The notes beneath the pieces are model-generated. The model searched no databases. It saw only the letters and a list, made by a program, of their open reading frames with translations, and had not been told where the DNA came from. Below, in pieces: positions 56,487-64,000 of a stretch of 64,000 nucleotides of DNA. The stretch is from Pseudopyrenochaeta lycopersici. Its lineage: Eukaryota; Ascomycota; Dothideomycetes; Pleosporales; Pseudopyrenochaetaceae. The stretch is from NCBI GenBank assembly GCA_003313425.1, contig NHZP01000061.1, positions 1 through 64,000 on the forward strand, read 5' to 3'. Within the stretch, counting starts at the first letter, position 1; every line of letters begins with the position of its first letter. The position numbers and the translations under genes are program-made.

Positions 56487-56733
56487 CGATGACTAAGCTC
56501 GGCGTCACAAACCCTCTATTATTCTACTCCTATAAAATATACTCAGTATACATTGCTCTACCCAACTCCTATTTTTTTCAGTTTGAAAGAAAAGAAAACT
56601 AAAAACATAATGCATACAAGTACTTACTTTTAATTCGTAACCCACTGTTTAGAATAACTCTACAACAGCAACCTTACCAAAAGAACTACACTTAACGTCA
56701 TAACTGTACTCTCTTGCATAACAAGAGTACAGA

Positions 56734-57528
56734 CTACAACCTAGAGCGTCCGCAACTAAGCCAAGGGAGATTAGAAGGCTTTACAACACCGGCTCCGTCA
56801 CTGAGCCCAGTAAACCACCTATTCTCTCCGCCTAAACGTATCCCACTAAACGTATCACAACGAGTAAAACGTGGCTGCCCTTCATACAGCAGTCCACAGT
56901 CATCACACTCCATAGTCCAGGTGCACCCGCATCCAACGCTACTGGAAAATCGCCCTTGATCAAGTGCGTCAAAGAGCGTATCGACCTCCTCCGCCTGCAC
57001 GAGGTCTCCACGCCGTGTATGAAGATGGCACAGCAAACTGCGCGCCAACACATCCAATGTCTCTACTGACAGCTCTGCAAAGACAACCATACTACGTACA
57101 GTAAAGTCCCTCAACAAACTCACCTTCCAGATGAGAAGTGCCTGCCTAGGAACACTACGTGCACACAGTTCCTTATAAGCGTTTAAACACCCCGTGTGCT
57201 GTTCCTCCACACACTGGGTAGGAAGGCATCCGCTCTCCTTGGTGATCCACCAAGATACAACCCCATTGAACTTCACATCACACGTGACCGACGCGCCGCA
57301 CTCCGCCAACGCTACTACTCTGTCAGTTGGGGGACCTCCCCCTAACTAGAAGAAAGGAAGTATCCACTTACTGTGAATGTGCCTCCGCACCCACTCCATG
57401 TGATTGTCAGATGGTGACAATACACGAACAGTAGCCCCTTCAACAAGGCTGTCCAGCCAACTTCGTACGTGGACACCCAGTACACCAACGTCCATAACCG
57501 CGTTACTGCCTCCAGCGTGTGACTCCAT
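56734..57528 (-). CDS. Type C TKESG-family protein (copy 4 of 5)
   Basis: Appears identical to 7794-8588, shifted by 48940 bp. Exon 1 is 57528-57372 and exon 2 is 57311-56734. First of two type C units in direct tandem. Confidence 0.8.
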
Positions 57529-57630
57529 CACAGTATCGTAAAAGAAGTGTTCTATAAAAACACACTCCGTAGCAACAGATTCTCTGTTATTATATATAGG
57601 CATATCCATCCTGTTCTTTGCCAAGACACG

Positions 57631-58068
57631 CTAGTCCCTAGAGAGCAGCGGACTGCCTAGTCCCTACGTCCATATTCATAGACCAATCAAATGATTGATT
57701 GATAAAAAGAGTGGCAACCCATGGTCATCTGACTCACATATCCATGTCATGCTTTGCTTACCGGGGTCTCTTGCCCTAAACCCCAGGTGGTTTAACGCTT
57801 CGCTGTTCCCTCCAGTCACGGCCAGAGCTTAGAGTAAAGCCGTCGTGGTCCCGAGCGCAAGGCTCCTGACCACTTGACAACTTTCTAGTGAAAGGAATCA
57901 TATATAGCACTCGAAAGTTGTCGGAGGGGGCCCGTGCCCCAACATGACCCATGTCTGCGCTCCCCGCGCCACAGCTAACGTGACCCTGCGTGACTGTCAG
58001 CCACAGGGAAATTGGACTTAGCCAATTTTTCTGCAGATTCGATGTTCCATCTGAAGGGCTCCCACCCT
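57631..58068 (+). repeat. Junction block 37 (core 57878-57906), short-arm form
   Basis: Joins two type C units: block 6 hairpins to the left of the core and the type C GCACTCGAAAGTTG arm to its right. This is the junction a rolling-circle product of one circular unit would have. Confidence 0.8.
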
Positions 58069-58315
58069 CGATGACTAAGCTCGGCGTCACAAACCCTCTA
58101 TTATTCTACTCCTATAAAATATACTCAGTATACATTGCTCTACCCAACTCCTATTTTTTTCAGTTTGAAAGAAAAGAAAACTAAAAACATAATGCATACA
58201 AGTACTTACTTTTAATTCGTAACCCACTGTTTAGAATAACTCTACAACAGCAACCTTACCAAAAGAACTACACTTAACGTCATAACTGTACTCTCTTGCA
58301 TAACAAGAGTACAGA

Positions 58316-59110
58316 CTACAACCTAGAGCGTCCGCAACTAAGCCAAGGGAGATTAGAAGGCTTTACAACACCGGCTCCGTCACTGAGCCCAGTAAACCAC
58401 CTATTCTCTCCGCCTAAACGTATCCCACTAAACGTATCACAACGAGTAAAACGTGGCTGCCCTTCATACAGCAGTCCACAGTCATCACACTCCATAGTCC
58501 AGGTGCACCCGCATCCAACGCTACTGGAAAATCGCCCTTGATCAAGTGCGTCAAAGAGCGTATCGACCTCCTCCGCCTGCACGAGGTCTCCACGCCGTGT
58601 ATGAAGATGGCACAGCAAACTGCGCGCCAACACATCCAATGTCTCTACTGACAGCTCTGCAAAGACAACCATACTACGTACAGTAAAGTCCCTCAACAAA
58701 CTCACCTTCCAGATGAGAAGTGCCTGCCTAGGAACACTACGTGCACACAGTTCCTTATAAGCGTTTAAACACCCCGTGTGCTGTTCCTCCACACACTGGG
58801 TAGGAAGGCATCCGCTCTCCTTGGTGATCCACCAAGATACAACCCCATTGAACTTCACATCACACGTGACCGACGCGCCGCACTCCGCCAACGCTACTAC
58901 TCTGTCAGTTGGGGGACCTCCCCCTAACTAGAAGAAAGGAAGTATCCACTTACTGTGAATGTGCCTCCGCACCCACTCCATGTGATTGTCAGATGGTGAC
59001 AATACACGAACAGTAGCCCCTTCAACAAGGCTGTCCAGCCAACTTCGTACGTGGACACCCAGTACACCAACGTCCATAACCGCGTTACTGCCTCCAGCGT
59101 GTGACTCCAT
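58316..59110 (-). CDS. Type C TKESG-family protein (copy 5 of 5)
   Basis: Appears identical to 7794-8588, shifted by 50522 bp. Exon 1 is 59110-58954 and exon 2 is 58893-58316. Second of the direct tandem pair. Confidence 0.8.
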
Positions 59111-59212
59111 CACAGTATCGTAAAAGAAGTGTTCTATAAAAACACACTCCGTAGCAACAGATTCTCTGTTATTATATATAGGCATATCCATCCTGTTCTT
59201 TGCCAAGACACG

Positions 59213-59645
59213 CTAGTCCCTAGAGAGCAGCGGACTGCCTAGTCCCTACGTCCATATTCATAGACCAATCAAATGATTGATTGATAAAAAGAGTGGCAAC
59301 CCATGGTCATCTGACTCACATATCCATGTCATGCTTTGCTTACCGGGGTCTCTTGCCCTAAACCCCAGGTGGTTTAACGCTTCGCTGTTCCCTCCAGTCA
59401 CGGCCAGAGCTTAGAGTAAAGCCGTCGTGGTCCCGAGCGCAAGGCTCCTGACCACTTGACAACTTTCTAGTGAAAGGAATCATATATAGCACTCGAAAGT
59501 TGTCGGAGGGGGCCCGTGCCCAAAAACGACCCATGTCTGCGCTCCCCGAGCCACAGCCAACCTGACTCGGCGTGCCCCTCCAGCCACAGTTCCTGTGGAC
59601 TTAGCCAATTTTTTACGAATTTCCATCTGAAGGGCTCCCACCCTT
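59213..59645 (+). repeat. Junction block 38 (core 59460-59488), short-arm form
   Basis: As block 6 up to the core. Post-core GCACTCGAAAGTTG, then a leader that diverges from type C after about 40 bases. T-tract 59610-59614; terminal hairpin 59630-59645. Confidence 0.78.
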
Positions 59646-59859
59646 ACTGACCAAGCTGCGCACCACAACTTCTTCGTTTCCAGAAGAGCCCTGCCATTAC
59701 CATCTTAGCAACTATATGTGAAAAAAATAAATACACTTACAATAATGTACTAAATGAACCTGATACATAATGTATAATATATCCTCATAGTATACACACT
59801 ATTACTTTCGTATACGCCATATACATAGAGACAAGAAGAGGAACCTACAGGTAACCACC

Positions 59860-60659
59860 TTACCAAGAACGAGTGCAACTCAACCAGTTCCTGCCAGACG
59901 GTAGTACTGCTCCCACAGCGTCACTGATTCCAGCGAACCAAGGCGACTCTCTACATGGCCGTACCCCGGAAAATTCATCTACTCGAACAAACCTTGATGA
60001 AACACCATGTGCATACACACAAGGCTCACATATCCAGTTGAGAGTACATGCGCAGTCCACCCGCGTATTATACCATCCATCCTGTAAGGAATACAACAAC
60101 ATAGACGCCGTAAAGGCCTCTACCATCTGCCCCGGCGGCAGTATTAGAAGGGGTAGGATCCGCTGCAAGAGAACATCCAGTGTCTCTACCGAAAGCTGCG
60201 CAAATGAAACAAGGCTCCACAGTTCACCATCCCGACGGACCGCCTCCACCTTGAGGACCAGGAGCGACTGCCGAGTCCCACCATCGGCAATGAACTGACC
60301 GTACTCTCTCAGACAAAACGTGTGTTCCTCCTTTACACATTGGATAGGAAGGCGTCCGCTCTCTTTGGTGAACCACCAAGCTTGTCTTCCCGACGCATTT
60401 ATGGTGAGCGTGAGAGACACATGATGCTCTACCAGCACTGTGATGAGGTTAGTTGGGAAGGGCCCAACTTCTTCCGTGTCTACGTAAACAGAAAGAGACA
60501 CCTACAGGACACGTGATCCCTCACTACGTTAAACTCTGCTTCTGTCCCTACGGACAATGCGGAAGGGCTTCCTTCCTGCAACCCATCTATTCGTAATGGA
60601 AGGACACTTGTCATGTCTGCCTCCGCATAGCCAGTGCCCTGCCCGGTTTGCGACTCCAT
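59860..60659 (-). CDS. Type T TKESG-family protein (spliced)
   Basis: Exon 1 is 60659-60506 (MESQTGQ) and exon 2 is 60437-59860; 243 residues. The 68-nt intron has donor GTAGGT, a CAACTAAC branch and acceptor ATCACAG. Motifs are WWFTKESG, QCVKEEHTFC, CACT followed by CEPC, WFAGISDAVG and WLSC. A donor-like GTAAGT lies at 59735-59740, 120 bp past the stop. TATA box at 60733-60739 with AACAGA-TCC-TCTGTT. Confidence 0.8.
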
Positions 60660-60772
60660 CGCAGGGTGATACAAAAAGAAAAGAATCCCTTCGAGGCCAT
60701 GCCACATGTCCATGAACACAGATCCTCTGTTGTTATATACCGTGATATCCATCCTGTCTTTGCCAAGACCAC

Positions 60773-61222
60773 CTAGTCCCTAGTAAGTAACCAAAAGCTC
60801 ACTCCCTGTGTCTATGTTCATAGACCAATCAAATCATAGATTTAGATGGTGTGGGGGCAAGGGTGCCTCCCACGTGCCCACAACAGTCAGATGACCCGCA
60901 CCGTCCGTGCTTTTGTAGGCTTACAAGGGTCTTTGCCTCTAGCCTCTAAAGAGACTAACACTTCGCTACTCCCTCCAGTCGTGGGCAAACCTTAAGGTAA
61001 AGTGTCAGGGGTCAAGGAGCGCAAGGCTCCTGACCACTTGACAACTTTCTAGTGAAAGGAATCATATATAGGCTGCGCCACACTAGAAAAGTTGATTTCT
61101 GCCCCGTGCGCACAATCTGCGCCACACCCCCAGGTGACCCAACGTGACTTCCAGCCACAGTAAAATTGGACTTACGCATTTTTCGAGAGGTTCGATGTTC
61201 CATCTGAAGGGCTCCCACCCTT
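60773..61222 (+). repeat. Junction block 39 (core 61042-61070)
   Basis: CTAG hairpin 60773-60783. GTGGGGGC/GCCTCCCAC,  CTCT-aa-AGAG and GGAGC-GCAAG-GCTCC. Core arm GGC-TGC-GCC. Leader as in block 13. Terminal hairpin 61207-61222. Confidence 0.78.
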
Positions 61223-61498
61223 AACAATGAAGCTGCGCACCACAAATTCCTTAGTGCTTAACAAGGCACTGCCATTACAATATCAGTACTATTTTTTTAA
61301 TAGAAAAAAAAAAAAAAAAAAGTAAAACACTATACATACTCACAACATAACATAAATAATAGTCATAGATAACATCAAAAACGTTCATAATACCGTAGTA
61401 TTCTGCAAAGCACAAAGTCAGCATCTACTTCATCCTAACCATTGCTATTGCTACTACCTTATTATACTCCGTATCTTACAAAATCATCATTACACGTA

Positions 61499-62286
61499 CT
61501 ACGCACAGGGACACGAAAGCCAGTTCCTTCCTGATGGTTGTACCTCTCCTACCGCATCGCTGAGTCCAACAAACCACATGGACTCTCCAAACGGCCACAC
61601 ACCTGAAAATCTACATTTTCGAACAAACCTTGGCGAATTATAACTTACCGACGCACAAGGCTCACATACCCTGAGCGGCATACATGCGCAGTCTACACAC
61701 GTACTATAGTACCCGTCCCCTAACAGGGAGACCACTCGGTTAACAACTGAAGGTTCCACAATCTGCCCCGACGGCAGGATGAGAAGGGATACTATGCGCT
61801 GCAAAAGCACATCCAGTGCCTCCATAGAGAGTTGCGCAAACAAAATAGTTTGTTCCATCTCGTTCCAGTATACAGTTTCCACTTTAAGGACCAGGAGCGA
61901 CTGCCGGGTATCCCCCAGGGCACTAAAGCGCTCATTGAACTTGGAAAGACACTCCAGGTGTTGCTCCTCTACACACTGCTTAGGAGGTTGCCCACTCTCC
62001 TTAGTAATCCACCAAGACTGTCTCCCCGACAAATCCACATGAAGTGCTAGAGAGACGCATTGTTCCACGAGCTCTGCTACTCCGTCAGTGGGGGAGGCCC
62101 ACTGAAGTTAGAAGTAAAAGAAACAAGTAGACACCTACCCGGCACCCGACTCCGCAGGTATTCAATGTTTGCAACTGTCCCAGGGAAGGGCTCCCCCCTT
62201 TGACCCGACACAAGCGTGTCCAGTGACACTACATGACTATGATCCATAGTAGAGGCTACGGTATACTGCCCAGTGCGCGATTCCAT
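61499..62286 (-). CDS. Type I TKESG-family protein (copy 2 of 2)
   Basis: Appears identical to 20430-21217, shifted by 41069 bp. Exon 1 is 62286-62139 and exon 2 is 62073-61499. The long A-run in its spacer is conserved too. Its neighbours are types T and U instead of type E and the basic protein unit. Confidence 0.8.
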
Positions 62287-62377
62287 CGCAATGAAGTTTT
62301 AAAGAACACTCCATGCCAACAGCAGAGGAGCTGTAGTTAGTTATATACACCTCCGTCTCTGGCACTGCCAAGACACA

Positions 62378-62822
62378 CTAGTCCCTAGCAGGCAATGTAA
62401 TGCCCATTCCATCTGTCTACCGCCATAGACCAATCAGACTGACGTTCTGAAAAAGAGTGGGCACAACAGGGTCAGACGACCCGCACTGTCCGTGCTCTGC
62501 TCTGCTTACTAAGTGCAGCGCCCCTAGCCTACAAGTAGTCTACCGCTTCGCTACTCGTTCCACTCGCCGGCCCTGCTTACATGTAAAGTGTCCAGGATCA
62601 GAAGCGCAAGGCTCCTGACCACTTGACAACTTTCTAGTGAAAGGAATCATATATAGCACTCGAAAGTTGTCGGAGGGGCCCGTGCCCCAACTCGACCCGT
62701 CTGTGCGCAGAACGCGCCACAGCTCCATGTGACCTGGCATCGCCTCCAGCCACAATTCCTGTGGACTTAGTCAAAATTTCTTGAGAGATTTGATGTTCCA
62801 TCCCAGGGCGTCCACACCCTTA
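62378..62822 (+). repeat. Junction block 40 (core 62627-62655), short-arm form
   Basis: As block 14 up to the core. Post-core GCACTCGAAAGTTG and GGGGC-CCGT-GCCCC, then CTGTGcGC-agaac-GCgCCACAG, one of the longest leader stems. Terminal hairpin ends at 62822. Confidence 0.8.
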
Positions 62823-63072
62823 CTGACCAAGCTGCGCACCACAATTTCTTAGTGCTTAACAAGGCACTGCCATTACAATATTAGCCTCCTATTCGATAAC
62901 AAAAAATTAGATATATCTAAAATAAACAAACGTACCCATAATGCTACACAAATAGGTTATACCATACCAAAGAGCTTTATGATACTAAGGTATTATAAAA
63001 AGCACAAAGTCAGTATGTACTCTGTCTTTACCTTAGCATACTCTGTATCTTACCTAACATTCCTGCTACATC

Positions 63073-63807
63073 CTACTCAAAACGGCAAGAGAGCCACTCA
63101 ACGCCGTCAGGCTGTATCATGCCTACCGCATCACTGACCCCAGTAAACCAGTCTCGCTTTCCAAACGGCCATACACCCGAAAATCGGTCTACCAGAACAA
63201 ACCTTGGTGACTCATGGCTTACCCATGCGCAAGGCTCACACTGTGTGTACAAGCTACACACGCAGTCGACCCGCGTACTATAGTGCCCGAAGCGCATTCG
63301 ACGGAACATTTCTTCGACAACAGAAGCCTCCGCAGCCTGCCCATCCGGCAGTATAAGAATAGGTAGAATGCGCTCCACCAGCACATCCAGCGCCTCTACC
63401 GAGAGCTCCGCAAATGCAACCATCGTTTCCCTCTCGTTCTGATCCACTGTCTCCACCTTCACGACAAGAAACGCCTGTCGAGTTCCCCTATCGGCGCGAA
63501 ATTCTTCGCTGAACACTACATACTTCGTATGTCGTAGCAATACACACTTCTGCGGTGGTTGCCCACTCTCCTTGGTGAGCCACCAAGACTGTCTTCCCGA
63601 CAATTCTATACAGAACGTAAGGGACACAGCTTGCTCCACAAACTCTGTGATCATGTTAGTTGGGGAGATGCCCAACAAGCACTGGAAGGTTCACCTACCT
63701 GGCACTTGCCTCCGCACCTGTTCAATGTTTACAGCTGTCCCAGGGAAGGGGGAGCCCCTCTGACCCGACACAAGCGTGTCCAGTGACACTACATGACCGT
63801 CACCCAT
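63073..63807 (-). CDS. Type U TKESG-family protein with lost upstream start
   Basis: Exon 2 is 63644-63073, and exon 1 ends at 63699 (donor GTAGGT, 54-nt intron, acceptor ATCACAG). Where relatives have ATGGAATCGCAAG, this unit reads ACTTCATCGCAAG, so the usual start is gone. The first in-frame ATG is 63807 (MGDGHVVSLDTL), giving about 226 residues. Motifs are WWLTKESG, KCVLLRHTKY (third ligand Tyr instead of Cys), CVCS followed by CEPC, WFTGVSDAVG and WLSC. TATA-like TTATAT at 63897-63903. Confidence 0.7.
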
Positions 63808-63925
63808 AGCCACTACGGGAGCCTCCTGCCCGGCTTGCGATGAAGTCGCAATAAAGTTTTAAAAAACACTCCGTAAAAACAGGTCCTCTGTTCATGTTAT
63901 ATCCACCTCCTCTCACCAAGAGCAC

Positions 63926-64000
63926 CTAGTCCCTAGGGAGCAACGGAGTGCCTATTCCATGTAATTATATCCATAAACCAATCAGCGTACTGATTGAAAG
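63926..64000 (+). repeat. Junction block 41, cut by window end
   Basis: CTAG-TCC-CTAG hairpin (63926-63936) and the ATAAACCAATCAG element with its CTGATT partner are present. The core would lie about 190 bases beyond the window. Confidence 0.75.

Larger units (their letters stand above)
1..64000. repeat. Array of ~1.58-kb modular units bounded by a 29-bp core
   Basis: Forty copies of an unchanged core (CAACTTTCTAGTG followed directly by AAAGGAATCATATATA) begin at 1068, 2604, 4213, 5775, 7356, 8938, 10527, 12102, 13675, 15244, 16818, 18398, 19973, 21558, 23125, 24722, 26304, 27911, 29489, 31064, 32655, 34233, 35815, 37383, 38965, 40548, 42126, 43717, 45290, 46868, 48448, 50006, 51583, 53152, 54718, 56296, 57878, 59460, 61042 and 62627. 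The 39 intervals run from 1536 to 1609 bp and average 1578. All cores point the same way. Recurrent unit types (by left core): 1068/4213 (same gene, different right block); 7356/34233/37383/56296/57878; 10527/18398; 16818/46868; 19973/61042; 31064/42126; 32655/54718. In these entries a unit is named by its left core. Confidence 0.95.

Noticed and set aside
1..64000. CRISPR array or bacterial integron
   Set aside because: The period (1.58 kb) and whole-gene cassettes do not fit CRISPR, and TATA boxes and spliceosomal introns exclude a bacterial integron. Only the cassette analogy holds.
1..64000. Ordinary satellite or segmental tandem duplication
   Set aside because: Units differ in gene content yet keep length, and identical units are dispersed with different neighbours.

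Overview
This window is not an ordinary chromosomal gene neighbourhood. It is a head-to-tail array of 39 complete units, plus a partial unit at each end. Units are delimited by a 29-base core that recurs 40 times unchanged. Measured core to core, units run from 1536 to 1609 bp and average 1578 bp, whatever gene they carry. About 30 unit types are present. Six types occur more than once as copies that look identical (one of them five times), and their neighbours differ from copy to copy.

Almost every unit has the same plan. Just right of the core is a short folded leader ending in a T-tract and usually a small AAGGG/CCCTT hairpin. Next comes an AT-rich spacer, then one gene on the minus strand, then its TATA box. 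From the TATA box to the next core lies a chain of about ten small hairpins. Hairpin stems change in compensated pairs from unit to unit, so folding is conserved more than sequence. This suggests a structured RNA on the plus strand or a folded single-stranded DNA.

The genes are eukaryotic in style: TATA boxes, GT-AG introns of about 53-75 nt, and CTRAY branch sites. I recognise no bacterial operons, rRNA, tRNA, polymerase or replication-initiator gene. At least 22 unit types encode one spliced orphan protein family of about 190-285 residues. A short first exon, F-box-like in divergent members, is joined at a conserved phase-1 junction to a second exon with WWxTKESG, C-x4-H-x2-C, CxC-x4-5-CxxC, W(F)xGxSDAVG and WLSC motifs. 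Single unit types carry a jelly-roll-capsid-like protein (26558-27619), a basic Cys/His protein with its own intron (33042-33796 and 55105-55859), a basic Ser/Gly-rich protein (22002-22643) and several unrecognised genes. Two units (5775-7356 and 51583-53152) seem to carry broken plus-strand coding sequence.

The best reading is a multipartite, nuclear, virus-like element or domesticated derivative whose segments have a fixed physical length, as expected if each is a circle packaged in a small capsid. The window could be an integrated proviral array, a mixed concatemer, or partly an assembly product of near-identical circles. The capsid-like protein, uniform length, core-bounded shuffling and covarying folded region fit one system, but its function is inference. 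The host cannot be named from this sequence.
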